NCBI RefSeq assembly: GCF_000979455.1 | Contig: NZ_JJOY01000042.1 | Span: forward strand, 1 to 64,000 | Direction: 5' to 3' | DNA length: 64,000 nt | Source of the DNA: Methanosarcina sp. 2.H.T.1A.6 | Lineage (GTDB): Archaea; Halobacteriota; Methanosarcinia; Methanosarcinales; Methanosarcinaceae | Shown here: positions 44,607 through 54,280 of the stretch, in pieces | How the letters are laid out: the number at the start of each line of letters is the position of its first letter | Numbering within the stretch: position 1 is the stretch's first letter | Translations under genes and position numbers: made by a program | Notes under the pieces: model-generated | What the model was told of the DNA's origin: nothing | The model's input: only the letters and a program-made list of their open reading frames with translations | Databases searched by the model: none

Positions 44607-45626
44607 ATGACCATGAAAGAAACAAAAGTATCTTCAATCGGAGAGCGCTCTCTAATCTCCCGCTTATCTGAGATTTTCAATGCCCCTGAAGGAAAGGAAA
44701 GAGGACAGGAAGGAATCATTATAGGCGCTGGTTCCGATGACTGTGCCGTCCTTGACCTGAAAGGTGAAGACTGTCTGGTTGTTACGACTGATATGCTGCA
44801 CAGGACCACGGACTTTCCGGTAGAGATGACTCCCTGGCAGATGGGATGGATGTCCGCAGCCGTAAACCTGAGCGATATTGCAGCCATGGGCGCAGAACCT
44901 GCTGGGCTCCTTATGGCAATAGGCATGCCTGCAGACACTGAAATTGCTTTTGTCGAAGAACTTGCAAAAGGTATACAGGCGTGCGCCGAGTTCTGCGGGA
45001 CTGCTGTTGTAGGAGGCGACCTCGATACCCACGCAGAACTGACAATTACAGGAACAGCTCTGGGAAGAGTTAAAAAAAGCCAGCTCCTCCTGCGAAAAGG
45101 GGCAAAGCCCGGAGATCTTGTCTGTGTTACAGGATATACAGGGTCGGCCGGAGCCGCCCTTGAAGCGATTCAGTCAAAAAAGTCAGTCAGCGAAACCGTC
45201 CTGAAGGCTCTTTTTGAACCTGTACCCCGCACGCAAGAAGCCAGGAAACTTGCTGAGTCAGGTGCAGTCACATCCATGATGGATACAAGTGACGGACTTG
45301 CAATGTCTCTTTACGACCTTGCCAGGCAGAGTAAGGTAGGTTTCAGGATCCGGGAAAATGCCCTCCCAATCCTCCCGGAAGTCAGAAAGTTTGCCTCAGG
45401 TCCCGGGGAACTGCTGGAACTTGCCCTTTACACAGGAGGGGACTTCGAACTCATTTTTACAGTTGACCCGGAACGGCTGAAAAAAGTACAAAATATATGT
45501 AACTTGACTATCATAGGGGAATGCACAAAGTACGAAACGGGTATTGTACTCGAATCCCCGGAATTCAAGCTAACAACTATAGAACAGAGGGGATACCAGC
45601 AGCTAAAAGCCGAACCGGCTGATTAG
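44607..45626 (+). CDS. thiL: Thiamine-monophosphate kinase
   Basis: ThiL phosphorylates thiamine monophosphate to thiamine diphosphate. It belongs to the PurM-like ATP-binding family: IIGAGSDDCAVLDL (metal/nucleotide-binding Asp cluster, about residues 40-53), VTTDMLHRTTDFP (about 60-72), MGWMSAAVNLSDIAAMGAEPAGLL (about 80-103), VVGGDLDTHAELTITGTALG and MMDTSDGLAMSLYDLA (about 222-237). The length of 339 is normal. The ATG at 44607 has no strong ribosome site, and ATG 44613 is an alternative. It stands alone between the nrd operon and the surface-protein gene. Confidence 0.93.
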   Translation: MTMKETKVSSIGERSLISRLSEIFNAPEGKERGQEGIIIGAGSDDCAVLDLKGEDCLVVTTDMLHRTTDFPVEMTPWQMGWMSAAVNLSDIAAMGAEPAGLLMAIGMPADTEIAFVEELAKGIQACAEFCGTAVVGGDLDTHAELTITGTALGRVKKSQLLLRKGAKPGDLVCVTGYTGSAGAALEAIQSKKSVSETVLKALFEPVPRTQEARKLAESGAVTSMMDTSDGLAMSLYDLARQSKVGFRIRENALPILPEVRKFASGPGELLELALYTGGDFELIFTVDPERLKKVQNICNLTIIGECTKYETGIVLESPEFKLTTIEQRGYQQLKAEPAD

Positions 45627-45819
45627 CTTTCCTGAATAAACTGATGTTAACCCCCCATAAACTAAAAGCCTGGAGTGAGAGTAAAAAAATTAAAAATTAT
45701 TGGCTGAAAAAGCTCACACGATCACAAAAATAGAGCAAACTTCAGGCTAAACATACTAAATTCGTAACTATAAAATTAGTAACTATATAATTTATGCACA
45801 AGGTTCAGAAGGATAGAAT

Positions 45820-48800
45820 ATGAAAAAAGCTAGTTTACAAATATTTACAGCAATTCTGGTGCTGGGGCTATTCTGTGGGACTGCATCTGCAGTTCCAAGT
45901 ATAATAGGAGATGTCACGCCCTCACAGAATTCTCCTGTTACAGGAACAGTGGGTGCAACTCAAACGTTCACCATTCCTTTAAACGAAACAGCAAGCGTTA
46001 TATGGACTGAAAATGGTGTGACCACAACAATACCAACTGAAGCAAACAATATTACAACTCTCAATCACGTGTTCAAGTTGGGTTCTTACCAGGTGGTCGC
46101 TTCCATAGAAGGAGTAGGACAAATAGCAACCTGGAATGTGGAAGGTACATCAGCAGTTCCGGTGATTACCTTATCAGACCCTTCGTCATCAAGTGTCAGC
46201 AACAACGTAGGAGAATTAAGGAAGTTCACCGCAACTGCAAACCAGATATCGAATATGACATGGTACCTTGATGGAAATTTCCTTTACACAAACCAGTCTG
46301 TAGATTCGTCTTCATATACAAGCAGTTCTGCAACAGTGGGTACACACACAATCAAAGTGGAAGCAGCAAACATTAACGGAACTGCAGAATCAAAATCCTG
46401 GACATGGACGGTAGGAACAGCAGTTCCGGTGATTACCTTATCTGACCCTTCATCATCAAGTGTAAGCAACAACGTAGGAGACTCAAAGAAATTCACCGCA
46501 ACTGTGAACCAGATATCGAATATGACATGGTACCTTGATGGAAATTTCCTTTATACAAACCAGTCTGTAGATTCGTCTTCATATACGAACAGTTCTGCAA
46601 AAGTGGGTACACATACAATCAAAGTGGAAGCAGCAAACGTTAACGGAACTGCAGAATCAAAATCCTGGACATGGACAGTAGGAACAAACGGCGTACCTGT
46701 CAATGTTGATCCCTCGGAAGGGACAGTTGAGGTAGCTCAGGGAGTGACCAGGAATTTCTATGTCAATTCTACAAATGGCCAGAATATAAAGGTTGAATGG
46801 TTTGTCAATAACGAAACGAAAGGGTCCCAAGAAGGACTTTCTGCTTCATATGCATTTAAAGGAGACACTTCCGGCGAGTACACTCTTAAAGCAGTGGTCA
46901 GCGACCCCAGCAACACTTATTCTTCATCGACAAAAACATGGACTGTAAAAGTCCAGTCCAAGTACTACTCAAGCGGGAACAGGATCTGGGATGAAAGCCT
47001 TGGGATGGCCACTACATACACATGGAATGCTCAGAGCTACTCAGGCTTCTACTATGACCTTGATACCGGAGTGTCCTCTGAAGAGATGACGATCAAGGAC
47101 ATAGGTAGAAACATAAAAGATGGAAACATCGAGTACATCACAAGACCTACTAAAACCGAGTTTGAATACGGGAAATGGGGTTCATACCAGGTAATAGGAT
47201 TCATGGCAGAGAAATACTTCGCAGGTTACAGTAAAACGAACTCTTCTGTTATAAACGATGATGTAAGCCCGATATCCGACGGTATACTTGCCAAGATCCT
47301 GATCGACAGTGATGATAAAAAGTCCGCGTATACAGGAGAATCCATTGCACTTGAAGATGGTTATTCTCTGAACATTGTGGAAGTCAACGTCAAAGGAGAC
47401 TCCGTCTGGGTTCAGCTTGAAAAGGACGGAGATGTGGTGGATGACGCCTTCATCTCTTCGGAACAGGACTATGTTTATGAAACCGAACTCGGAGAGGCAG
47501 AAGACGTGCCCATAATCATTGCTCATTTCGGCACGGTGTTTTTGGGGGGGGAAACCTCTGCTGTCTTCATACAGGGCCTCTTCCAGATCTCGGACAACTA
47601 TGTGGAACTTACAAAAGGAGATTCCTACGGGGAAATGGAAGTAACATCCCTCAGCAGCAATGAAATAAGAATGAAGAACGAGGACGATATCGGCCTTGAT
47701 AAAGGTGAAACTATCGACCTCATGGGCAAGATAAAGATTCAGGTGGCTGATGACAGCAAACTGCGCTTTGCCCCTGTCCTTGATACCTCAGAGGCAGGAA
47801 CTTACGAACTGCGCGGGACTGTCTACGATAAAGGTGTCGATGGGAACTCTCTTCCGACCTGGACGCCCTTCAACTTTGAAGGCTTCTATTACAACATAGA
47901 TGAAGGAATAGGGACAGAAAAGCTGGAATTACAGGAGCTTAATGGCAGGGAAATCCCCTTAGGAAAACTGGTCTACCAGTCCTCACCCCAGCCCGTTGAG
48001 TTTGAACATTCCGAGTGGGGCAATTTCACAGTTGTCGGGTTTATGGCAAAAAAATTCTTTGCAGGATACCCGGATAATGCCGTCAAAGGAAAAGTTGACG
48101 ATGTGAGCCTTCTTTCGGATAATGTCCTTTCCGAAGTCCTTACAGACAGTGACGATAAAGAGTCCATGTACACAGGTTCTGCCCTTGTGCTTGAGGAAGG
48201 GTATTCTCTGGAGATCAAAGATGTTGATGTTAATGGAGACTCCGTCTGGGTCCAGCTTAAAAAGGACGGAGAAGTGGTGGATGAAGATTTCATCACTTCT
48301 GGCCAGGACTACATCTATGAAACCGACCTCGGAAAAGCAGAAGACGTACCAATAATCATAATCCATTTCGGGACAGTTTTTGAAAGCAGGGAGACCTCTG
48401 CTGTCTTCACACAGGGTACATTCCAGATCTCGGATAAGTACATTGAAATTAATAATGGGGAGACCTACGACGAGATGGAGATCTCCAGTGTCTCAGAAAG
48501 CGGCATCACAATGAAGAACGATGGTTCCATCGGGCTTGATGATGACGAAACCATTGACATTATGGGCGACGTCAAGTTCAAGACAGCTGATTCCGGCACT
48601 CTCAGGTTCTACCCCTTAGTTGAAGTCGAAACTGAAGGTGGAGCCAGCAAGGAACTCAAGATAAGTTTGCCTGATGAGATTATTGTAGGCGACACTTTTG
48701 AGATCAAGGTGAATGCAGGTGAAAATCCAATCGAAGGCGTCAACGTAAAAATCGACACGGACAGCGCAGGCAAAACCAATGCAAATGGGATTGTTGAGTA

Positions 48801-49563
48801 CACTGCCGAAAAGGAAGGGACCTTCAAGATAACCGCCGAGAAGGACGGGTACACCACCGCAAACAAGAACGCAAAAGTCATTCCTCCGAAAGAAAAGATG
48901 AGCATCAATGTCTCTCCTGAAACAGTGTATAAGGGAGATACGATTACCATAGAGGCATTAAAAACAATTGGTGGAGACCCTATTGAAGGTGTAAACGTCT
49001 CAATCAATAGTAAAGCCCTCGGAAAAACCGGATCCGACGGAAAGATTACGTTCACCACGGAAGACGTCGGCAAAATCAAAATAAGCGCTGCCAGAGAGGG
49101 CTTCCTTGAAAAGAGCGTTGAAGTCAATGTGAAGGACTATGAAGCTATCTTCGAGTTCTCCAACCTGGTAATTGACCCGATAGAGGTCAGAGCCGGAAAG
49201 GAAACAACAATCACTATTGATGCCGAAAACACAGGTAATGCTGCAGGGAATTACAGCGTGGAACTGTTTGTGAACGGAAGTTCGGTTGATTCAAAGCAGA
49301 TTTCCCTTGATATAGGAGAAAGCACACCAGTAACCTTCAAACACAGTGAAGAGGAACCAGGCATCTATAATGTAAAAATAGGAGGGCAGGAGGCCACCTA
49401 TAAGGTAAAAGAAAAGTCTTCTATGCTGCTTTATGCCCTGATAACTATTATCCTGTTACTGGGCGGCGGGATGGCTTACATGTTTACCAAAGGCGGCTGG
49501 AATGCAGCAACCATGCAGGCAAAGATAGATGAACTTATAAGGTCGGCAAACCTGAAAAAGTAA
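45820..49563 (+). CDS. Large S-layer-type surface protein with two Methanosarcina S-layer domains
   Basis: A signal peptide (MKKASLQIFTAILVLGLFCG, cut near ASA-VPS, about residue 25) starts a 1247-residue exported protein. Residues about 30-110 and two near-identical 89-residue units (about 112-289) are Ig/PKD-like beta domains, and a further one spans about 290-385. Two Methanosarcina S-layer domains (DUF1608 type) follow, about 390-660 and 670-945, each with GFYY(D/N)(L/I)D, EYGKWG/EHSEWG and VGFMAxKxFAGY. Then come carboxypeptidase-regulatory/big-like repeats (about 945-1105), a CARDB-like domain (about 1110-1200) and one C-terminal transmembrane helix (LLYALITIILLLGGGMAYMF). It is probably a variant envelope protein, not the main S-layer subunit, which is about half as long. 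Ribosome site AGAAGGA. Confidence 0.88.
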   Translation: MKKASLQIFTAILVLGLFCGTASAVPSIIGDVTPSQNSPVTGTVGATQTFTIPLNETASVIWTENGVTTTIPTEANNITTLNHVFKLGSYQVVASIEGVGQIATWNVEGTSAVPVITLSDPSSSSVSNNVGELRKFTATANQISNMTWYLDGNFLYTNQSVDSSSYTSSSATVGTHTIKVEAANINGTAESKSWTWTVGTAVPVITLSDPSSSSVSNNVGDSKKFTATVNQISNMTWYLDGNFLYTNQSVDSSSYTNSSAKVGTHTIKVEAANVNGTAESKSWTWTVGTNGVPVNVDPSEGTVEVAQGVTRNFYVNSTNGQNIKVEWFVNNETKGSQEGLSASYAFKGDTSGEYTLKAVVSDPSNTYSSSTKTWTVKVQSKYYSSGNRIWDESLGMATTYTWNAQSYSGFYYDLDTGVSSEEMTIKDIGRNIKDGNIEYITRPTKTEFEYGKWGSYQVIGFMAEKYFAGYSKTNSSVINDDVSPISDGILAKILIDSDDKKSAYTGESIALEDGYSLNIVEVNVKGDSVWVQLEKDGDVVDDAFISSEQDYVYETELGEAEDVPIIIAHFGTVFLGGETSAVFIQGLFQISDNYVELTKGDSYGEMEVTSLSSNEIRMKNEDDIGLDKGETIDLMGKIKIQVADDSKLRFAPVLDTSEAGTYELRGTVYDKGVDGNSLPTWTPFNFEGFYYNIDEGIGTEKLELQELNGREIPLGKLVYQSSPQPVEFEHSEWGNFTVVGFMAKKFFAGYPDNAVKGKVDDVSLLSDNVLSEVLTDSDDKESMYTGSALVLEEGYSLEIKDVDVNGDSVWVQLKKDGEVVDEDFITSGQDYIYETDLGKAEDVPIIIIHFGTVFESRETSAVFTQGTFQISDKYIEINNGETYDEMEISSVSESGITMKNDGSIGLDDDETIDIMGDVKFKTADSGTLRFYPLVEVETEGGASKELKISLPDEIIVGDTFEIKVNAGENPIEGVNVKIDTDSAGKTNANGIVEYTAEKEGTFKITAEKDGYTTANKNAKVIPPKEKMSINVSPETVYKGDTITIEALKTIGGDPIEGVNVSINSKALGKTGSDGKITFTTEDVGKIKISAAREGFLEKSVEVNVKDYEAIFEFSNLVIDPIEVRAGKETTITIDAENTGNAAGNYSVELFVNGSSVDSKQISLDIGESTPVTFKHSEEEPGIYNVKIGGQEATYKVKEKSSMLLYALITIILLLGGGMAYMFTKGGWNAATMQAKIDELIRSANLKK
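46153..46686 (+). repeat. 267-nt tandem duplication inside the surface-protein gene
   Basis: 46153-46419 and 46420-46686 are adjacent copies of 267 nt with very few differences. They encode two Ig/PKD-like domains starting AVPVITLSDPSSSSVSNNVG and ending SWTWTVGT. The high identity marks a recent domain duplication. Confidence 0.95.
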
Positions 49564-49626
49564 AAGTAGTAAAAGTAATGGAAAAGCTGAGAAAACAGGA
49601 AACTCAAACAAAAAAGAATTTAAATT

Positions 49627-49657
49627 CCCGCGTTAACTGAAAAACGCGGGTTTTTTT
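49627..49657 (+). terminator. Intrinsic-type terminator after the surface-protein gene
   Basis: CCCGCGTT pairs perfectly with AACGCGGG around AACTGAAA, followed by seven T. It lies 64 nt after the stop. Confidence 0.8.
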
Positions 49658-49741
49658 CTATTTTTAAAAAGAGATTCGATTATTAAGTACTTATTTTGAT
49701 TATTAAGTACTTGTATTAAATATTTAGATTGAGCAGGTAGT

Positions 49742-50263
49742 TCACTCCATCTTCTTGATCGCACGTTCTATGGCATCTATCAGGCTGTTCTTCGGTGCGA
49801 TGGTTGTGACGGGGATGTTCAGTATTTTTTCCACGGTGGGGCCCACGATTGGGGCACAGACCAGGGCTTTTGCTCCGTCTCTTTCGGCATTTACGGCTGA
49901 GATAATTGCTTCTTCCATAGATGTTGCCGAGTATTCCCTGATGGTGACAAGCCTGCCACCGATCTTTTTCTTCGTCTCAACGATGTTATCGAGCACCGAG
50001 CGGGCAGCAATTACGGCGATAAAGTCTCCGCTGTCGGACTCCTTTATTTCACGGATCGTTTTAACGATCTGGCGGAGGGTTTTGATGTTGGGGTCCCGGT
50101 TACCCGATAGGATCTTATAAAGGGTACTCGGAGGGATGCTTGCTTTTTTCGCAAAATCCACGGCAGTCAGATTAAGGTCTTCCTTAATTACAGCGGAAAG
50201 TGTTTTCTGAAACACTTCATCGGACTCGAATGCGGATTTAATGACCTTGTCTGCAACATTCAT
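49742..50263 (-). CDS. XRE-type HTH transcriptional regulator with a ligand-like C-terminal domain
   Basis: Residues about 22-68 form a Cro/C1-type helix-turn-helix (LTAVDFAKKASIPPSTLYKILSGNRDPNIKTLRQIVKTI). The second half (about 80-170: FIAVIAARSVLDNIVETKK, IREYSATSMEEAIISAVNAERDGAKALVCAPIVGPTVEKILNIPVTTI) alternates strands and helices in a way that recalls periplasmic-binding or PrpR-sensor-like folds, so it may bind a small ligand. This is an archaeal regulator family whose target I cannot name. The start codon at 50263 is an ATG. The gene is divergent from the importer operon with 385 bp between, and could regulate it or itself. Confidence 0.8.
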   Translation of the reverse strand: MNVADKVIKSAFESDEVFQKTLSAVIKEDLNLTAVDFAKKASIPPSTLYKILSGNRDPNIKTLRQIVKTIREIKESDSGDFIAVIAARSVLDNIVETKKKIGGRLVTIREYSATSMEEAIISAVNAERDGAKALVCAPIVGPTVEKILNIPVTTIAPKNSLIDAIERAIKKME

Positions 50264-50648
50264 TAAAATTCAACCTCTTACACTGTAAACAATTTATATA
50301 CGCATAAAGGATTCACGTTTCACAGGAGTTTTGTTCCTGAATGAGAAATATCTCCAGATGTATTAATACATTTGGGTCATAATAGAAAGGCATTTGAGAA
50401 ACTATATATAGCAAATTTCAAAGAATATTAACGCGTAAGGGATTGCTCTTTATTTTCACGGGAATTGTTCTTTCAAACAATAAATGAAAGACTGGGAGGA
50501 GAGAATGGCTTTTTAATAAATTTGTAAAAAGCCAACAAAAGGGAGGGGAAAAGACCTGCAGATTTTCCCGAAGAAAACCCGATTCCAGTATATCTTATTT
50601 AGCAGGTGAGATATTATTGTCAGAAGAGATAATTATTGAGGTGAAGTT
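50264..50648. other. Divergent promoter region between regulator and importer
   Basis: 385 bp without a gene. It holds a dyad CAGGA-GTTTTGT-TCCTG (50322-50338), a TATA-like AATTTATATACG (near 50289-50300, facing the regulator) and ACTATATATAGC (near 50401-50412). These could control both divergent units. Confidence 0.45.
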
Positions 50649-51665
50649 TTGAGAAAATCAAGCATACTTATCCTGACTTTGTTGCTGGTCGCATCTATCT
50701 TCATATCCGGTTGTGTATCCGAAGATACGGATGTAAACGTAACTGGAGAGGCTCCTGCAATTACTGAACTGAACATCGGCTACCAGCCGAGTACCCATCA
50801 GATTGCATACATGACTGCCTATGAGAAAGGATGGTGGCAAGAAGATCTTGCACCTTACGGAATTGAAAAAATAAATGAATACCAGTTTCCGACAGGCGCT
50901 CCCGAAATGCAGGCTATGATGGCCGGAGACCTGGACATAGCCTATGTTGGGGCAGCCCCTGCTATTAAAGCCCTTAGCAGTGGACTTGATGCAAAGATTA
51001 TTGAACCTGTACAGATAAATGGCTCAAGTCTGGTTCTCAGGCCTGAGAAAGAGTATGAAAGCCCTAAAGACCTGAAGGGACTCAAAATCGCCACCTTCCC
51101 ACCAGGAACAATTCAGGATACCCTGCTCAGAGACTGGCTCGCGAAAAATGGACTTGACGTTGAGAAAGATGTGACAATCATTCCAATGGGCCCTGGAGAC
51201 GCTGTCACTGCTATCTTAGCCAAGCAGGTTGATGCGGTATTCCTTCCTCACCCATCCCCCACAATTATCGAAGAAGAAGGTAATGGACGTACTATCGTAC
51301 AATCTGGAGAAATGAGTCCAAACCATGCCTGCTGTGTGCTCCTTGTTAGTGGAAAACTTATCAGGGAACATCCGGATCTTGTGGAGCAGATTGTGAAGAC
51401 CCATATAAAGGCAACCGAATACAACACGGAAAACATCGATGAAGCTGCCCAGATATATTCAAATAAGACTACTACAGATCTTGAAACTGTAAAGACTTCT
51501 CTTGAGGAATGGGATGGAGCCTGGATTACAGATCCTGCACTGATTGAAAACTCAACTGTCGAGTATGCTAACATTCAGTATGAACTCAAATATAACGAGA
51601 AAAATCTGACAGAAGAAGAAATATTTGACACCAGCTTTTACGAAGCAGCCGTAAAAGAGGAATAA
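50649..51665 (+). CDS. ABC importer substrate-binding lipoprotein (nitrate/sulfonate/taurine-like family)
   Basis: The signal region ends in a lipobox (SIFISGC, Cys at about residue 22), so the protein is a lipid-anchored or otherwise membrane-held binding protein. The mature part has the type-II binding fold of the SsuA/TauA/NMT1 family: LNIGYQPSTHQIAYMTAYEKGWW, FPTGAPEMQAMMAGDLDIAYVGAAPAIKAL, LKGLKIATFPPGTIQDTLLRDWL and KQVDAVFLPHPSPTII. Ligands in the family include alkanesulfonates, taurine, nitrate and thiamine precursors, and the substrate cannot be fixed here. The start is TTG 50649 with GAGGTGA 4-10 nt upstream. It heads the importer operon. Confidence 0.88.
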   Translation: MRKSSILILTLLLVASIFISGCVSEDTDVNVTGEAPAITELNIGYQPSTHQIAYMTAYEKGWWQEDLAPYGIEKINEYQFPTGAPEMQAMMAGDLDIAYVGAAPAIKALSSGLDAKIIEPVQINGSSLVLRPEKEYESPKDLKGLKIATFPPGTIQDTLLRDWLAKNGLDVEKDVTIIPMGPGDAVTAILAKQVDAVFLPHPSPTIIEEEGNGRTIVQSGEMSPNHACCVLLVSGKLIREHPDLVEQIVKTHIKATEYNTENIDEAAQIYSNKTTTDLETVKTSLEEWDGAWITDPALIENSTVEYANIQYELKYNEKNLTEEEIFDTSFYEAAVKEE

Positions 51666-51696
51666 AAAAGAGTTTTAAAGAAAATTTTTGAGATAA

Positions 51697-51734
51697 GTTC
51701 AACTGCCTCTGTTACAAGAAGGGGCAGTTTGAAC
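51697..51734 (+). terminator. Hairpin between binding-protein and permease genes
   Basis: GTTCAACTGCC pairs with GGCAGTTTGAAC (one bulge) around about 15 nt. It may be a partial terminator or an mRNA stabiliser that gives more binding protein than permease, a usual arrangement in importer operons. Confidence 0.5.
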
Positions 51735-51801
51735 TCAAATTTGTTCTAAAAAACGGGAAACTGCCGGAAAGATAAAAAACTAAGAATCCTTTTAATAAGA
51801 C

Positions 51802-52590
51802 ATGAAAATTAATTTCATAAAAACAATTGAAGAAAAAGGCGTAGAAGCATTATCACTTATATTCGCAGTTGCTGTATGGCAACTTGTCGCGGATAGGATC
51901 GTACAGAACAAATTGCTTCTGCCGAGTTTTTATGATGTGGTAATCGCTTTTTCCGTGATTGTCAAAAACGGGCTAATTTTTATGGATACCCTGACAAGTT
52001 TACTTCACTTTTCAATTGGTATTGCTGCTGCGTTTATACTCGGAATCCCTCTGGGAATAGCCATGGGATGGTTCAAAGCAGCAAACAGGGCACTCGACCC
52101 TATAATAGAAATCCTGCGTCCGATTCCTCCTCTTGCCTGGATCCCCTTTGCAATAATATGGTTCGGGCTTACCCATCAGGCAGCAGGTTTTGTTGTGTTT
52201 GCAGGAATGATCTTTCCCATTATCATCAATACCTATACGGGTTTCAAAAATGTACCGAGGGTTTATGTTGAGGCAGCAAAGGTTCTCGGTTGTAACCGGA
52301 ACATAGACCTCATCCGCTTCGTTGCGATTCCCTCAGCCATGCCCTCAATTGCTGCAGGAATCAGGATTGCAATGGGTGTAGGCTGGATGTGCCTTGTAGC
52401 TGCAGAGATGTTCGGAGTCAGCAGCATGGGGCTCGGCTACCAGATATGGCACAATTATTACCTGCACAGGATGGATTTTGTACTCGTCTATATGCTCCTG
52501 CTGGGGTTCATAGGTCTTTTAATAGACCGCTTCTTCAGATACTATGTGGATGAAAAAATGTTAAAATGGAAATCAGGAACTGTGGTATAA
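51802..52590 (+). CDS. ABC importer permease (SsuC/TauC-like)
   Basis: This is a polytopic membrane protein of 262 residues with about six hydrophobic segments. The cytoplasmic coupling loop typical of this importer class is EAAKVLGCNRNIDLIRFVAIPSAMPSIAAGI (about residues 157-187, EAA motif). Another family feature is GIPLGIAMGWF (about 80-90), followed by LRPIPPLAWIPFAIIWFG (about 103-120). It is 136 nt behind the binding-protein gene and one nt before the ATPase gene. It should form the channel for the substrate delivered by the lipoprotein. Confidence 0.9.
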   Translation: MKINFIKTIEEKGVEALSLIFAVAVWQLVADRIVQNKLLLPSFYDVVIAFSVIVKNGLIFMDTLTSLLHFSIGIAAAFILGIPLGIAMGWFKAANRALDPIIEILRPIPPLAWIPFAIIWFGLTHQAAGFVVFAGMIFPIIINTYTGFKNVPRVYVEAAKVLGCNRNIDLIRFVAIPSAMPSIAAGIRIAMGVGWMCLVAAEMFGVSSMGLGYQIWHNYYLHRMDFVLVYMLLLGFIGLLIDRFFRYYVDEKMLKWKSGTVV

Positions 52591-52591
52591 A

Positions 52592-53356
52592 ATGGGGCAA
52601 GTAAGTGTAAAAAAGGTTTCACGGATCTTCGGAAAAAAAGAAGAGGGGCACGGGACCGAAGCTCTGCTTAACATAAGTTTTGATGTGCAGGATGGAGAAT
52701 TTATCTGCCTCCTAGGGCCTTCAGGCTGCGGGAAGACAACACTGCTCCGGATAACTGCAGGGCTTGAGACCCTGACCTCAGGGGAGATTACACTCAATGG
52801 AGTTCCTATAACAGGCCCTGATCCCAAAAGGGGCATGGTTTTCCAGCAGTATTCTCTCTTTCCATGGAGAACCGTTATAGATAATATCACCTTTGGGCTG
52901 GAAATGCAGGGAATCAAAAAGAGCGAAGCCCGGAAACAGGTGGAAAAGTACCTGGACCTTGTGGGTCTGGGCCAGTTCAAAAACAGCTATCCACACGAGC
53001 TCTCAGGAGGTATGCAGCAAAGAGCAGCCATTGCAAGAGCTCTTGCTAACGAGCCTGAGGTCCTCCTTATGGACGAACCCTTCGGAGCTCTTGATGCCCA
53101 GACTCGAAATGTACTCCAGGATGAACTCCTGAAGATATGGGAACAAAAACATGTAACATTCATTTTTGTAACGCACAGCGTGGACGAAGCTGTCTTCCTC
53201 TCAGACAGGATAGTGGTTATGACCTCAAGGCCCGGAAGGGTAAAGGAGATTGTAAAGGTGGACTTACCACGCCCACGTAGCCGCACAAGTCCGGAAGTAA
53301 ACAGTTTAAGGGACCATGTCCTCAAACTTCTGGAAGAGGAACGGTTCAGCAGGTAA
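52592..53356 (+). CDS. ABC importer ATP-binding protein (SsuB/TauB-like)
   Basis: A single ABC ATPase of 254 residues: Walker A GPSGCGKTT (about 43-51), Q-loop FQQYSLFPW (about 89-97), signature LSGGMQQR (about 138-145), Walker B LLMDEPFGALD (about 158-168) and the switch His in FVTHSVDEAVFL (about 190-201). It powers the importer whose permease gene ends one nt upstream, so translation is probably coupled. A typical family C-terminus (RIVVMTSRPGRVKEIVKVDLPRPR) is present. Confidence 0.95.
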   Translation: MGQVSVKKVSRIFGKKEEGHGTEALLNISFDVQDGEFICLLGPSGCGKTTLLRITAGLETLTSGEITLNGVPITGPDPKRGMVFQQYSLFPWRTVIDNITFGLEMQGIKKSEARKQVEKYLDLVGLGQFKNSYPHELSGGMQQRAAIARALANEPEVLLMDEPFGALDAQTRNVLQDELLKIWEQKHVTFIFVTHSVDEAVFLSDRIVVMTSRPGRVKEIVKVDLPRPRSRTSPEVNSLRDHVLKLLEEERFSR

Positions 53357-53502
53357 ATTGTTGAAAAAAGTGCAGTTATCGAAAGAGGAAGTTATCGAAG
53401 AAGGGGCTCCTTGAAGGCTTGAAGGAAAAGAAACTGCTAAAGAGGAAGCTGCTAAAGGAATTTACTGAAAAAAGTGCGAATAAATCGTGAACAAAACGAA
53501 GA

Positions 53503-53931
53503 TCATTGTTCGGCCCGAATAATTACTTTTGTTAGCGGCTCTACTCTTTTCACAGCAACCTTCCCCACAAGCTCAAGAGTCCCTCCCGCTTTTACTGAAC
53601 TGAGAGAGCAGCCAGGTCTTGCACGGATGTCCCCCTCACAGGCCGCAACATTTACCCTTGCTCTGTCAAGGAGAACAAGTTCGGAAGCCGTTTCTATACT
53701 ACCCAGAATTTTTGCTGCCGCACAGATAAGGGCACTTTCGGCTTTCACATTGCCCTGAATAATCGAACCTTTCCCGAGTTCAAGCCTGCCCGATACGGTG
53801 AGACTTTTCCAGAACTTCACTTCCTGCCCGACAATAACATTGCCGTTCAGCATAAGGTCCTCTTCAAAAAAAGCTCTTTTTTCAATCACATAAGTGTTAG
53901 ACCGGGGGTGGTACTTGATAAAGCGCATCAT
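53503..53931 (-). CDS. Bactofilin-like polymer-forming protein
   Basis: The 142 residues are a run of short beta strands of right-handed beta-helix character: RAFFEEDLMLNGNVIVGQEVKFWKSLTVSGRLELGKGSIIQGNVKAESALICAAAKILGSIETASELVLLDRARVNVAACEGDIRARPGC. This fits the polymer-forming (bactofilin) family of cytoskeletal proteins, which lack nucleotide binding. Methanogens carry short members of unknown role. There is no signal peptide or membrane helix. Starts at 53931 or 53928 are equivalent. It is convergent with the importer operon and has no obvious partner gene. Confidence 0.7.
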   Translation of the reverse strand: MMRFIKYHPRSNTYVIEKRAFFEEDLMLNGNVIVGQEVKFWKSLTVSGRLELGKGSIIQGNVKAESALICAAAKILGSIETASELVLLDRARVNVAACEGDIRARPGCSLSSVKAGGTLELVGKVAVKRVEPLTKVIIRAEQ

Positions 53932-54280
53932 TAAAAATCACTCTGGGTTACTGTCCCCGACTATCAATCAAAGAAAGCCGCAAACAACTGGTTTTTAAGA
54001 CATCGGGAAAAACTTTGTCAATTGGATTTCAAAGTATGATTGAACACCTATTATATAATAGCATCGAATGTTCACTATTGGAGATCCCAACAAAGATTGG
54101 TAAAGGTTAATGTATGAACAAAGGAAACTAAACCAGGAAGAACAGACTGAAAAAAAGAGATTCCGACACATTCTGGAAGCCGGAAATTAGTGGGAATATC
54201 TGAAATTAGCAACAAAAAGACTGAAAAATGCTCTATTTATGATTTTTCAGTCCTATTGTCCTTATATTAAATTGTCCTGC
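53932..54280. other. Intergenic region upstream of the bactofilin-like gene
   Basis: 349 bp without a supported ORF. A perfect 14-nt palindrome CTATTATATAATAG (54048-54061) looks like a TATA box for a transcript in either direction. Confidence 0.45.
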
